Assembly: GCF_004378355.1 (NCBI RefSeq)
Contig: NZ_SNUB01000007.1
Location: 1-64,000, forward strand
Source of the DNA: Psychromonas algicola
Lineage (GTDB): Bacteria; Pseudomonadota; Gammaproteobacteria; Enterobacterales; Psychromonadaceae
Direction: 5' to 3'
Length of the DNA: 64,000 nucleotides
In this document: piece by piece, positions 37,349-47,471 of the stretch
How positions within the stretch are numbered: position 1 is the stretch's first letter
Layout: every line of letters begins with the position of its first letter
Notes under the pieces: model-generated
Databases searched by the model: none
The model's input: only the letters and a program-made list of their open reading frames with translations
Told to the model about the DNA's origin: nothing
Position numbers and translations under genes: made by a program

Positions 37349-39184
37349 TTAATTATAATCTAAGCCTAAGAATCCACCCGTTTGATGTGTCCATAATTGC
37401 GCATAAACACCATTCTGTTTAATTAACTCTTCATGGCTACCTTGTTCAATAATTTGACCTTTATCTAAAACGATTAAGCGATCCATTGCTGCAATTGTTG
37501 ATAATCGATGGGCAATTGCAATAACCGTTTTGCCTTGCATCAATTCGTATAAACTTTCTTGAATTGCCGCTTCTACTTCTGAGTCTAGTGCTGAAGTCGC
37601 TTCATCTAATACTAATATAGGCGCGTCTTTTAATAACACTCGAGAGATAGCAATACGCTGGCGTTGCCCACCAGAAAGCTTCACACCACGTTCGCCAACT
37701 TGCGCATCGTAGCCTGTGTTACCAGTGGTATCCGTTAACCCCATGATAAAGTCATGCGCTTGGGCTTGTTTTGTCGCTTTAATCATATCTTCTTCAGTGG
37801 CATTTGGACGCCCATAAAGAATATTTTCACGTATAGAGCGATGTAATAAAGAAGTATCTTGCGTCACCATACCAATTTGTAAACGTAAGCTTTCTTGTTG
37901 TACCGTTTTAATATCTTGCCCATCAATAATGATTTGCCCTTTTTCGACATCGTAAAAACGTAATAGAAGATTAACCAATGTCGATTTACCAGCACCAGAG
38001 CGACCAACTAAACCAATTTTTTCGCCTGCTTTGATATTTAAATCTAGGTTATCAATAACGCCTTTATTTTCACCGTAATGAAAGCTCATTTGTTTAAAAT
38101 AAAGGTTACCTTCAGAAACAATCAAAGGTTTCGCATCGTCTTGATCTTTAATAATGTTAGGCTTAGCTAAGGTATTCATACCATCAGTTACTGTGCCGAT
38201 ATTTTCGAATAAAGCGCTTAATTCCCACATTATCCATTGCGACATACCATTTAACCGAAGGGCTAAACTAATTGCGATAGCAATAGCACCAATTGAAATA
38301 GCACTTTCCATCCACAAAGCAATCGATAATGCAGCTATAGCAAAAGCCAAGATATAATTTGAAACCTGAACGCTAACATTGATGCCTGTTGCTAAACGCA
38401 TTTGTTTATAAACGGTATCTAAAAAGCCTTCCATGCCTTTTTTAGCATATGCCGATTCAGAATCAGTATGCGCAAATAGTTTTACCGTTGAGATATTCGT
38501 ATAACTATCCACAATACGTCCTGTCATTGTAGAGCGAGCATCTGCTTGTTTAACTGCTACTTTTCTTAATCGAGGAATAAAGTAATATTGAATACCGCAA
38601 TAAACAATCAGCCATACCAACATAGGTATAGCGAGGCGGTAATCAGATTTCGCTACCATAATGATCATCGAGATAAAATAAACCAAGATATAAACCATTA
38701 CATTTAATAGTTTCATAACAGTTTCACGCACGGCTAATGCGGTTTGCATTACTTTAGTAGCAATACGACCTGCAAAATCATCTTGATAAAATGAAACACT
38801 TTGTTTTAATAAATAGCGATGAGCAAACCAACGTATTGACATTGGATAATTGCCTAGTAAAACTTGATGAACGATAAGAGAGTGTAAAAGGGTAAGTAAG
38901 GGGATTAAGACTAAGACCATTAAAGACATAAGTAATAATTTCTTACCTTCATCCTGCAATAAAGTTTCTGGATTTTTGGCAATTAACCAATCAACTAGTT
39001 GCCCCATGAAACCAAATAAAGAGACTTCTAAAATTGCGAGTGTGGCTGTTAATAAAGTCATAAAAAACAAAGCTGTTTTATAACCTTTTGTGTAATGTAA
39101 ACAGAAAGCAACGAGAGTTCTTGGAGGTTGAGCTGGCTCTTGATCATCTAATGCGGGGACTAAATTTTCGAAAAATTTATACAT
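37349..39184 (-). CDS. ABC exporter, fused permease and ATPase
   Basis: A 611-residue half-transporter of the exporter (MsbA/multidrug) type. Six transmembrane helices occupy about residues 35-320. The nucleotide-binding domain has Walker A GRSGAGKST (394-402), the signature KLSGGQRQRIAI, Walker B ILVLDEATSALD and the H-loop IAHRLST. It probably acts as a homodimer in the inner membrane. The cargo is not predictable from sequence, and it has no partner gene nearby. It is convergent with galU. Confidence 0.9.
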   Translation of the reverse strand: MYKFFENLVPALDDQEPAQPPRTLVAFCLHYTKGYKTALFFMTLLTATLAILEVSLFGFMGQLVDWLIAKNPETLLQDEGKKLLLMSLMVLVLIPLLTLLHSLIVHQVLLGNYPMSIRWFAHRYLLKQSVSFYQDDFAGRIATKVMQTALAVRETVMKLLNVMVYILVYFISMIIMVAKSDYRLAIPMLVWLIVYCGIQYYFIPRLRKVAVKQADARSTMTGRIVDSYTNISTVKLFAHTDSESAYAKKGMEGFLDTVYKQMRLATGINVSVQVSNYILAFAIAALSIALWMESAISIGAIAIAISLALRLNGMSQWIMWELSALFENIGTVTDGMNTLAKPNIIKDQDDAKPLIVSEGNLYFKQMSFHYGENKGVIDNLDLNIKAGEKIGLVGRSGAGKSTLVNLLLRFYDVEKGQIIIDGQDIKTVQQESLRLQIGMVTQDTSLLHRSIRENILYGRPNATEEDMIKATKQAQAHDFIMGLTDTTGNTGYDAQVGERGVKLSGGQRQRIAISRVLLKDAPILVLDEATSALDSEVEAAIQESLYELMQGKTVIAIAHRLSTIAAMDRLIVLDKGQIIEQGSHEELIKQNGVYAQLWTHQTGGFLGLDYN

Positions 39185-39295
39185 GTAAAATCCTTAAAAC
39201 TTAATCGTTAACACTCATGCTTTATTAAAATTATTTTTTAATAGCTGAACGATTAAGTTTTTAAAGTTTATAAAAATAAAATGCTAGCGGTTTAT

Positions 39296-40705
39296 TTACT
39301 TTTCACCTACTGCAAAACGATAGACTAATTTCCCTGTCATTTGTTGATCATTACTTGATTCATCATAAGTGTAATAATTAACTGCTTCTACTTGTAATGC
39401 CCAGTTTGAGTTAAGTTTATAGTGAATTCCTAAACCTGCATTAGCCTGAAAGTTATAAGAATCATTATCTTCTTCCCAAATTTCTTCACCTACACCAGCA
39501 GTAATATAAGGTCGGAAGTTTGAATCAGTATTAAAATAATATTGTCCATCTACGCTGAAACTTTCAAAAATTACAGTTGGTTTAACAATTTCTTTCATCA
39601 TTTTAGTTGATGAATAATTTAAGCGTGTTGAAAAACTACGGCTAAAATATAATCCTAATGAAGCTTGCATATATTGCTCGCTAACGTAGCCTCGTTTCGA
39701 TGCAAAATTTACTTGTCCGGTTCCGAGCGTTACTCCTACAATTCCTGAGCTGACAGGATCTTTAGAAGGAGTGAATGAATAGCTGTTAATGACTTTTCGT
39801 TTGCCACTTATGCTTTGTTGCGCTGCATTATCTTCTTCACCAAAGGTGTAGTTAATTTCAAAGGTGATTTTTTTACCCGTATTGTCACCTTCAGATAGTT
39901 TAATGTAGCTTGTTCCCGCTTTAATAACATCAGTACCAAACAAACGGTTTACATTACGTCCCACCGAGTCAACAGGATCTAATAAAAATAAGCTTACATT
40001 ACCTAGATATTCACTACCTAATACCGTGCCACCTTCAGACCAGATTTCGCGCTCTGTATTAAATGCCCATTCCCCATAGACCCAACCTAATACAGGCGTG
40101 ACGACTAGATCTTGCATTGATGGAATTTCAGCAAAGGCTTCTACACCATATTCCCAAAATGCGGTTGACATCAAGGTTGAATATAAAAAAGAGTCCCATT
40201 GACGATAACCTGATTTACGAGCTGTTTGATAATATGCACCGCCAAAATAAGGATGTAGTACATAATTTAATACAGTGTCATCACGATCCCATACAGGTCC
40301 ATCGGTAACATTGTTTATCCATTTTTGTCCTAGGTTGGCATCCGAGCTTTCCCAATTAGTTATTTCTGTTGGTAATGCTGCTAGAACAGCAATTGCACCG
40401 AATCCATAGTAAAAAATTGAAGTCGTTTGAGACCATAGTCGTTCACTATCTTCACCATTTTGAGGTGAAAATAATGAAATTTGGTAGGGATCTTCATAAA
40501 AAATATCTGAAACATCGAGTTGTTCCCACGATGAGTTTGTCCCTTTAACTTGATAACCTAAATCTTTGAAATCATTTTCTTTCTCAGCTGGGATATAATT
40601 GGGGTCTAGAATATTATTCTTTGTGGTTTCAGCTGCAAGAGAAGTCGTGGTTAATAAAGAAAGGGCAATGCACAGTGGTCGTAGGCTATATTTTTTGATA
40701 TTCAC
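39296..40705 (-). CDS. DUF3943 outer-membrane protein with barrel domain
   Basis: A 469-residue exported protein with a signal peptide (about 1-24). The middle (about 90-270) matches DUF3943, with a pattern such as LNYVLHPYFGGAYYQTAR and VTPVLGWVYGEW. The C-terminal part (about 315-469) is an alternating beta-rich domain ending in LVYRFAVGEK, like OmpA-type eight-stranded barrels. Function unknown. It is a single gene between the ABC exporter and the chemotaxis transducer. Confidence 0.8.
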   Translation of the reverse strand: MNIKKYSLRPLCIALSLLTTTSLAAETTKNNILDPNYIPAEKENDFKDLGYQVKGTNSSWEQLDVSDIFYEDPYQISLFSPQNGEDSERLWSQTTSIFYYGFGAIAVLAALPTEITNWESSDANLGQKWINNVTDGPVWDRDDTVLNYVLHPYFGGAYYQTARKSGYRQWDSFLYSTLMSTAFWEYGVEAFAEIPSMQDLVVTPVLGWVYGEWAFNTEREIWSEGGTVLGSEYLGNVSLFLLDPVDSVGRNVNRLFGTDVIKAGTSYIKLSEGDNTGKKITFEINYTFGEEDNAAQQSISGKRKVINSYSFTPSKDPVSSGIVGVTLGTGQVNFASKRGYVSEQYMQASLGLYFSRSFSTRLNYSSTKMMKEIVKPTVIFESFSVDGQYYFNTDSNFRPYITAGVGEEIWEEDNDSYNFQANAGLGIHYKLNSNWALQVEAVNYYTYDESSNDQQMTGKLVYRFAVGEK

Positions 40706-40928
40706 AGAAAAATCCTTTTAGGCAAATTTAAAAAGCCTATGATCAGCATATAAAATAGTGTGAGTATTATCGTGTTTTTTAAGATTTCTGCAATCGCTAA
40801 TTTACAACCCTGTAATGGGACAGGTTAGCTAATAATGTAAAAAAAGATAATGTAGAGGTGAGAATAAGGCTTGAACATATATTTCACTGTTAAACCTTAT
40901 ATTATATTAACTGAATTTGAATCGAGGG

Positions 40929-42230
40929 CTATAAACGATTTACTGCTGCAGCAACACCTTTCATTCCTTCATTAATTTCAACGAAAATACCATCGACTTG
41001 TGTGATCAACTCAGCTCCTTTTACTGCTTTTTCTTGCGTTTCAATAATATTTTGAGCCAGAGTGTTGGACAATGTTGAATTATTTTTAACAACTTCAGTT
41101 ATTTCTGAAGTAGAAGTACTGGTTCTTGCTGCTAAGCTTCTTACTTCATCTGCTACTACTGCAAATCCTCGGCCATATTCACCAGCTCGGGCTGCTTCAA
41201 TGGCTGCATTTAAGGCTAATAAATTAGTTTGATCTGCTATTGCAGTTATTGTGCTTACCATATTATTAATTTTGTCGGACTGCTCACCTAGCGCTAAAAT
41301 ATCCTTTGCGACAACTTCAACGTTTTCTGTTATTTCATCCATGATCGCAACGCTTTTGATCAATACATCTTTACCTTGCTCTGAAACTTGTTCCGTTTCT
41401 GTGACTGTCGAGGAGACGGCTTCAGAAGCATTATTCACGTTATTAATTCTTTCTGTAACATCTGTGGCAAATTTGACGACACGTATTAAATTGCCATTTT
41501 CACAAATAATCGGGTTATAGCTTGCCTCTAACCAAAGGACGTTGCCCCTAGAGTCTCGACGTTCAAATAAACCTTGAACAAATTCCCCTCGATTTAGTTT
41601 TGCCCAAAGTGCTGTGTACTCATTACTGGCAACTAATTCAGCTGAGCAAAATATTTTATGATGCTGTCCTTGGATATCAGATAATTGGTAGCCTGCCGCA
41701 TCTAAAAAATTTTGGTTAGCATCGATGATAGTGCCATCTAAATTAAATGAGATGGTTGCCGTTGAGCTATCTAAGGCTTTTAAAATGCCGTTTTGAATAT
41801 TCGCATTTTCAATAAAACTAGTGACATCACTTGCTATCTTGACTATTGAGACTATTTCTCCTGAATCATCCTTAACAGAGTTATAACAGGCTTCAAGCCA
41901 TATTGGTTGACCATCTTTAGTAAAACGTCTAAATCTATCTTTTATTGATTGCCCTGAAGCGAGCGTTGTCCAAAATGAAGTATATTCATCGGATTTCGTA
42001 TAAGTTGGATCACAGAATATACGATGATGCTTTCCTTTTATTTCATCAAAAGTATATCCAACCGCATTTAAAAAGTGCTCATTAGCATCTACGACAATAC
42101 CTTCTGTTGTAAATTCTATAAATGCAGCTGTATCTTTCAAGCTTTCTAATGTGTGGTGTGCTTTATCTGTATTTGATTGTTTTAATGATGCTGTTTCTTC
42201 GTGCTTATTTTTTCTGAAGAAGAATCCCAT
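40929..42230 (-). CDS. Soluble chemotaxis transducer with two PAS domains (BdlA-like)
   Basis: A 433-residue cytosolic methyl-accepting transducer with no transmembrane segment. Two PAS domains (about 28-140 and 150-262) share [12 protein letters not shown] and [12 protein letters not shown] starts and a WLEA motif each. A short signalling hairpin follows, with the conserved tip [25 protein letters not shown]. This PAS-PAS-MCP layout is that of Pseudomonas BdlA (biofilm dispersion) and of Aer-like redox sensors without HAMP. It lacks the C-terminal pentapeptide tether. The sensed signal may be redox or a PAS-bound cofactor. Confidence 0.87.
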   Translation of the reverse strand: MGFFFRKNKHEETASLKQSNTDKAHHTLESLKDTAAFIEFTTEGIVVDANEHFLNAVGYTFDEIKGKHHRIFCDPTYTKSDEYTSFWTTLASGQSIKDRFRRFTKDGQPIWLEACYNSVKDDSGEIVSIVKIASDVTSFIENANIQNGILKALDSSTATISFNLDGTIIDANQNFLDAAGYQLSDIQGQHHKIFCSAELVASNEYTALWAKLNRGEFVQGLFERRDSRGNVLWLEASYNPIICENGNLIRVVKFATDVTERINNVNNASEAVSSTVTETEQVSEQGKDVLIKSVAIMDEITENVEVVAKDILALGEQSDKINNMVSTITAIADQTNLLALNAAIEAARAGEYGRGFAVVADEVRSLAARTSTSTSEITEVVKNNSTLSNTLAQNIIETQEKAVKGAELITQVDGIFVEINEGMKGVAAAVNRL

Positions 42231-42466
42231 ATTTATTCCTATTCGTCTGATTTAATGGCTAATAGTTAATTTTATGTAGCTTTGATTGTATTCATATTAT
42301 TTACAAAGGAGTTAATGCATCATGTTATGAAAGTGAGTTATTAAATCTAACTCTATGTGAGGAGTGTAGGAGTGATTATTTTGTTAGTCTAATTTTATGT
42401 GTAAATAAAGTAAAATAATTGTTAATAGCTTGTTTGTTGGTTTGTTGGTTTAGGAGGGGAGGAAAG

Positions 42467-42492
42467 AAAGCCCAATACTTTGATTGGACTTT
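42467..42492 (-). terminator. Candidate terminator after the antiporter gene
   Basis: On the minus strand AAAGTCCAAT pairs with ATTGGGCTTT (one wobble), followed by CTTTCTTTCC. It lies 20 bases beyond the antiporter stop. The U-tract is imperfect. Confidence 0.5.
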
Positions 42493-42512
42493 AGCTTCGA
42501 GTCTAATAAGGA

Positions 42513-44432
42513 TTATTTAGTTGGTGTATTTTCCTTATTATGTATCTTATCTGTAATACGCTTTTCAGCTTCTTCCATTTTTATTTTTGCTTTTGTTTGG
42601 CGATCCATTTCTTCATCTAAAGCGCGTTGAATAACAGCTTGCTCTTGTGCTTCCTGAGGCAATAAACTAATTAATTCAATTCCATCAGGGAAATCACTAT
42701 TGTCGACACTGGAAACAATATTTACATCGCCTTCCTTCGTTAAATAAACTAAAGGTATTGCTGTTTCACCATATCGCTGTTTAAAGCGTTCAAAAGTGAA
42801 ATTTTCGGTGATATTAGTGATTTTTAAGATAGCGCCTTTAGCCATTAAGCTTGCCACTTTAGCGTAGGATATATTTTCACCAAACAAACATAAGCGTTTC
42901 AAGTAAGATTCTGATAATTGATGTCGAGCACTACTACTATCAGGGTTAGTTAAACCATAGACTTTTTCAATGCCAAATAAATCCTGGAAATGAAATGTCA
43001 CTAACGGATTTAACTGACGATAGGGAGACATCACTAACACTCTACCAATACCACTTAAATTCATATAGTTAGTGGCATGCTCAGAAGCAGGGTTTCCGAA
43101 ATAAACAGGAATGTTAGCCATACGCGCTTTACGAATACTGTCCCAGTTATTGTCAGCAAGGCGAACCTTAATGTTTTTCGACATTAATATTAATGCTAAT
43201 TCCCGAGAAAATTTTGAAGCGCCAAACATTAATAAGCCTTGATTTGAACCTTCTTTTACACCAAGAAACTTAGCCCAAGGGCCTGCTGTTAAGCTTTGAA
43301 TAACAACTGTGCCGATAATAATTAAAAAGACTAAAGGCACGATTGAGCTTGCACCTTCTAAGCCAACAGACTCTAACTTTATGGCAAATAATGAGGAAAT
43401 TGCTGCCGCTACAATACCACGAGGAGCTACCCAACTTAAAAACCACTTGTCTTTTGAGGATAGGTTAGTACCAATGCCTGATACCCAAATACTTAATGGA
43501 CGAGCGATAAACATGGCTACAAATAACACCGCTAACCCTTCCAAACCCAGATCTAACATGGCTCCAGAATCAAGGCGTGCAGCTAATAGAATAAATAAAG
43601 CAGAAATAAGTAATACGGTTAAGGTTTCTTTAAACTCTAAAATTTCAGCGATATCAACCCCGCGCATATTTGCTAACCAAATTCCCATCACAGTAACAGT
43701 TAATAAACCTGACTCTTCCTGTAAAATATTTGAAGCAACAAAAACACCTAACATAATCGTTAATACGGCTGTGTTACGTAAATAATGAGGGAATAGGTTT
43801 TTACGAATAGTTAAACCGGTTAAATAACCTGCCACAATCCCTAAACCAAATCCAAGTGTTAAAGTTAAAGTAAGCGCGTGTAATATGTGGGATGTTGGAT
43901 CCGCTGTGACTGCAATGAATTCAAATACTAATACTGCAAGTAAAGCCCCAATAGGATCAATCACGATACCTTCCCAACGAAGAATACTGGCTAAGTTGGA
44001 TTTTGGATTCACTGTTCGCAGCATAGGGACAATTACGGTCGGTCCGGTTACTACAACTAATGCACCGAGTAGCATTGCAATTTTCCAATCAAACCCTAAT
44101 AAAAAATGGGCTGCAGGAGTAATGCAAGCCCAAGTGATAAAGGCACCAGCTGTCACTAAATGAGTTACCATTCGACCGTGATCTTTAATTTCTTTAAAGT
44201 TAAGCGTTAATGCCCCTTCAAATAATATAACAGCAACACCTAATGAAATAATCGGAAACAATAAATCACCAAAAATGGCATCTGGATTTAAAATACCTAA
44301 ACCGGGGCCTAACAATAATCCACATAATAGTAGTGGTAAAATAGCGGGTAAATGTAATTTCCAGCCAATCCATTGACACAAAAGCGAGAGCACTCCAATT
44401 AATGCCAGCATGCCTGTAATGTGTTCAACCAT
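42513..44432 (-). CDS. CPA1-type Na+/H+ antiporter with C-terminal nucleotide-binding-like domain
   Basis: A 639-residue inner-membrane antiporter. About twelve transmembrane helices span residues 5-385, with VVTGPTVIVPMLR and WVAPRGIVAAAISSLFA typical of the NhaP-like group. After residue about 395, a cytosolic TrkA-N-like domain begins (LMFGASKFSRELALIL), followed by a helical acidic/basic tail. The glycine-rich loop is degenerate relative to NAD-binding TrkA. It probably exports sodium or potassium for pH and salt homeostasis. No partner gene is adjacent. Confidence 0.87.
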   Translation of the reverse strand: MVEHITGMLALIGVLSLLCQWIGWKLHLPAILPLLLCGLLLGPGLGILNPDAIFGDLLFPIISLGVAVILFEGALTLNFKEIKDHGRMVTHLVTAGAFITWACITPAAHFLLGFDWKIAMLLGALVVVTGPTVIVPMLRTVNPKSNLASILRWEGIVIDPIGALLAVLVFEFIAVTADPTSHILHALTLTLTLGFGLGIVAGYLTGLTIRKNLFPHYLRNTAVLTIMLGVFVASNILQEESGLLTVTVMGIWLANMRGVDIAEILEFKETLTVLLISALFILLAARLDSGAMLDLGLEGLAVLFVAMFIARPLSIWVSGIGTNLSSKDKWFLSWVAPRGIVAAAISSLFAIKLESVGLEGASSIVPLVFLIIIGTVVIQSLTAGPWAKFLGVKEGSNQGLLMFGASKFSRELALILMSKNIKVRLADNNWDSIRKARMANIPVYFGNPASEHATNYMNLSGIGRVLVMSPYRQLNPLVTFHFQDLFGIEKVYGLTNPDSSSARHQLSESYLKRLCLFGENISYAKVASLMAKGAILKITNITENFTFERFKQRYGETAIPLVYLTKEGDVNIVSSVDNSDFPDGIELISLLPQEAQEQAVIQRALDEEMDRQTKAKIKMEEAEKRITDKIHNKENTPTK

Positions 44433-44804
44433 ATTTTTTTCCTTTTTGGTGCATTGTAAATAATAGGGGGGTAATGCTTAGCCATTTTATTAATGGATTG
44501 TAGTCTATTTCGTTATTTAAATTTTATTATTAATCCTTTATTTTATTTGATTAGTTAGAAGGCGTATAAAATACTAGTTTGCCTACTTCAGCAAGCCATT
44601 TGTTTAATATTGCTTATTATTCAAAATAAATGAACCATTTAAATTTATAAGCTGATTGTTAACTATTTATGACAGTCACCGATGAGCTTGTATTTACTAT
44701 TGCCGATATAAATCGTTAAATTCAAACCATTGAGGTGATGGTACGAATCAAAATAGAAAAAGATCTTTTTAGCTTTATAAAGTTTATCTTCTATACCGCA
44801 GACT
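44433..44804. other. 372-bp gap between antiporter gene and nudL
   Basis: AT-rich, with the antiporter promoter presumably inside. A 14-base palindrome AAAAAGATCTTTTT is at 44757-44770. I saw no ORF with a ribosome-binding site, no RNA structure I recognise and no terminator with a convincing loop. Confidence 0.5.
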
Positions 44805-45404
44805 TTATCTAGACTCAACGTCATTGAGGTGTTGTTGCAAATTAACTAACATTTGTGCTGTCGCCCCCCAAATTAAATGATGTTGGTAGGCACAACAATA
44901 GGTGAAATGACGTTTTTTGTTTGCGACTAAATGTTGTTTAGAAAAGTTTTGTGGGTTTAACAGAAATGAAAAAGGGACTTCAAAACATTCTTTCACTTCA
45001 CCGTGATCAATTATTATTTTTTGCTCTGCTTCTACAAAACCAATAAAAGGGGTGATGTGGTAACCAGTAACTGTAGTTAATGATGGTAAAGATCCGATCA
45101 ACTGTATTGCCTTTTGTTTAATACCTATTTCTTCTTCTGTTTCACGTAATGCTGTATGCGCTAAGCTTTTATCGGTAAGTTCATGTTTTCCTCCTGGAAA
45201 ACTTATTTGTCCTGCATGATGTTTTAAATGTAATGCTCGTTGTGTAAGGAGCATATGTAAACCATTTTCTCTTTGTATTAATGGCATTAATATGGCTGCT
45301 TTTTTAAGTGGCATTTTATGATGTGGGCGTGGCAATCGGTTCTGGAAAGATAAAGAAGTTGTATTATGTAAAATGAATCGATTAAGAAAATCTTGTTTGT
45401 TCAT
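44805..45404 (-). CDS. nudL: NUDIX hydrolase, CoA pyrophosphatase type
   Basis: A 199-residue NUDIX enzyme with the box GGKHELTDKSLAHTALRETEEEIG. The flanking LMPLIQRENGLHMLLTQRALHLKHHAGQISFPGG matches the NudL (YeaB) subgroup, which splits CoA into 3',5'-ADP and phosphopantetheine. The AAGGAGGG ribosome-binding site lies downstream of a possible ATG at 45428, so the start at 45404 (MNKQDF) is used. It is monocistronic here. Confidence 0.88.
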   Translation of the reverse strand: MNKQDFLNRFILHNTTSLSFQNRLPRPHHKMPLKKAAILMPLIQRENGLHMLLTQRALHLKHHAGQISFPGGKHELTDKSLAHTALRETEEEIGIKQKAIQLIGSLPSLTTVTGYHITPFIGFVEAEQKIIIDHGEVKECFEVPFSFLLNPQNFSKQHLVANKKRHFTYCCAYQHHLIWGATAQMLVNLQQHLNDVESR

Positions 45405-45545
45405 ATTAATATTTACCCTCCTTATCATTATGAAGTTTAGTTAAAATAAGCCACCCAGCAGAAGAATACAATAACAATAAACAAAACTATCTCGTTAATT
45501 GATTATTTAAAAACGAGATAGTAATAGTTGCTGATAATCATTAGC

Positions 45546-46532
45546 TTAACTAAGTGGCTTCAATGCCTTTTTAGCGATCAATAAAGCTCGTTTAGGAGCT
45601 GGATGACCTTCTACGGTTTTAGTCGAGTCATTAGGATCTAAGTAATCTTCTAATGATTCATTGGTCATCCATGCGGTACTGCGTTGTTCGCCAGTCAAAG
45701 TGTCGTTAATATCAACGATGCGTACATCTTCAAAACCACATTTTTCAACCCATAATTTAAGCGCTTCAGCGCTGGGTAAAAACCAGATATTGCGCATTTT
45801 GGCATAGCGATCTTGCGGTACAAGTACATCATCTTTATCGCCCTCAATCACTAATGTTTCTAAAACTAATTCACCACCTTCAACTAGTTGATCTTGAAGC
45901 TGAGTAATATGGTCCATCGGTGATTTACGATGATATAACACACCCATTGAAAACACCGTATCGAAGGCTGCTAGTTTAGGCAATTCCTGTATACCTAAAG
46001 GGAGTAGATTGACATTTTCATCTTTATTCGCAAAATGGCGAACCGCTTCAAACTGACATAAAAACAATTCACTTGGGTCAATGCCCACTACAAATTCAGC
46101 ACCTTCTCCACGCATTCTCCACATGTGGTAGCCACTGCCACAACCTACATCAAGCACATAACGATATTTAAGTGGGCTGATATGTGGTAAAACACGATCC
46201 CATTTCCAGTCACTGCGCCATTCTGTATCGATATGTACACCGTGAATATGAAAAGGGCCTTTACGCCATGGATGAAATTTCTGTAGTAGATTCTCTAATT
46301 TTTTAGTTTCACCCATTGATAATTCTGAACCATCACCAATACGTACTTCATTTTGTAGTTCAATATTATTGGTCTTGATGTCGGGAAATTTGTTGAGCAC
46401 TCTGATCCAGCTTGCTAGCGTTCCGTGAACATGCGTATTTTCCCAAGCGTGTAATTGCGCTGGTAAAGTATGTAACCAGTGATTTAAACGGTTTTTAGCA
46501 ATGATGCTGTAAAAGTGATTGAAGTCGATCAT
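45546..46532 (-). CDS. cmoB: tRNA U34 carboxymethyltransferase
   Basis: A 328-residue Rossmann-fold enzyme. It transfers a carboxymethyl group from carboxy-SAM to 5-hydroxyuridine-34, giving cmo5U in t[48 protein letters not shown] and GVLYHRKSP are the family features. The carboxy-SAM is made by CmoA, whose gene is 40 bases upstream on the same strand. Confidence 0.96.
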   Translation of the reverse strand: MIDFNHFYSIIAKNRLNHWLHTLPAQLHAWENTHVHGTLASWIRVLNKFPDIKTNNIELQNEVRIGDGSELSMGETKKLENLLQKFHPWRKGPFHIHGVHIDTEWRSDWKWDRVLPHISPLKYRYVLDVGCGSGYHMWRMRGEGAEFVVGIDPSELFLCQFEAVRHFANKDENVNLLPLGIQELPKLAAFDTVFSMGVLYHRKSPMDHITQLQDQLVEGGELVLETLVIEGDKDDVLVPQDRYAKMRNIWFLPSAEALKLWVEKCGFEDVRIVDINDTLTGEQRSTAWMTNESLEDYLDPNDSTKTVEGHPAPKRALLIAKKALKPLS

Positions 46533-46572
46533 AAAATAATTTTTACCATAAATTTAGCGATTGAAAGTCAGC

Positions 46573-47304
46573 TTATTTGATACTTAAAATTGAGCCGAAA
46601 TTAAAATATTGATACCACAGATTGTTGTGTTTAAAGCCCGCTTGTTGAAGACGTTGATAATGTTCTTCCACCGTATCTGAAATTAACACGTTATCAAGTG
46701 AAGAGCGTTTTTGGCTTATTTCCAACTCGCTATAACCTTGATTGCGTTTGAAATCTAAATGTAAATCAATAATCAGCTGGTGGCTTTTAGGATCATCAAA
46801 CAAGAATTTTTCAGATAGAATCAATACGCCGCCTGGCAATAAACCTTGGTATATATTGGTTAATAAGCTCAAACGTTTTTCTGGTGTTAAAAATTGTAAA
46901 GTGAAATTAAGCACAACCACCGAAGCATTTTCAATTTTAATATTACAAATATCATCCTGTAATACAGTAACTGGAATCTCTGATTTATAAGCTTGTATAT
47001 GTTGTTTACATGACTCAACCATCGCAGAAGAGTTATCAACGGAAATTATTTGGCAACCTGATTTTTCAAGTAAACCGCGTCGCATTGATAATGTTGCTGC
47101 ACCTAAAGAACAACCAAGGTCATATAAATTCGAATTATCAATAGCACAACGTTGAGTGATTACAGCAATGCTATTAATAATATTTTCATAACCCGGCACA
47201 GAACGTTTGATCATATCTGGAAAAACTTGCACGACTTGCTGATCAAAACTAAAACTATCTACTTTATCTAAGGGTTTGCTAAAAATATTGTCGGTTTGGC
47301 TCAT
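46573..47304 (-). CDS. cmoA: Carboxy-S-adenosyl-L-methionine synthase
   Basis: A 243-residue Rossmann-fold enzyme that makes carboxy-SAM from SAM and prephenate. The segments NIFSKPLDKVDSFSFDQQVVQVFPDMIKRSVPGYENII, YDLGCSLGAATLSMR and SVVVLNFTLQFL are characteristic. It precedes cmoB in one operon and is divergent from aspS, as seen in many gammaproteobacteria. Confidence 0.96.
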   Translation of the reverse strand: MSQTDNIFSKPLDKVDSFSFDQQVVQVFPDMIKRSVPGYENIINSIAVITQRCAIDNSNLYDLGCSLGAATLSMRRGLLEKSGCQIISVDNSSAMVESCKQHIQAYKSEIPVTVLQDDICNIKIENASVVVLNFTLQFLTPEKRLSLLTNIYQGLLPGGVLILSEKFLFDDPKSHQLIIDLHLDFKRNQGYSELEISQKRSSLDNVLISDTVEEHYQRLQQAGFKHNNLWYQYFNFGSILSIK

Positions 47305-47471
47305 AGGGCTGCCTAAATTTTGTGGTTGAGTGTTATTTCTACTAACTATTGTCGCGCATTTTACTTAAATTGTGTTGCAGGGTCATTTTTTTATTTAAGC
47401 ATATGACTATCAGCGGTTTTCTTTTATAATACAGCTAATTATTTTATAACGTATGCAAACAGGAATCGATG

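Noticed and set aside
43309-44163. Long antisense frames in the CPA1 antiporter gene
   Set aside because: Low-complexity shadows of a membrane protein gene; the sense frame has full family features.
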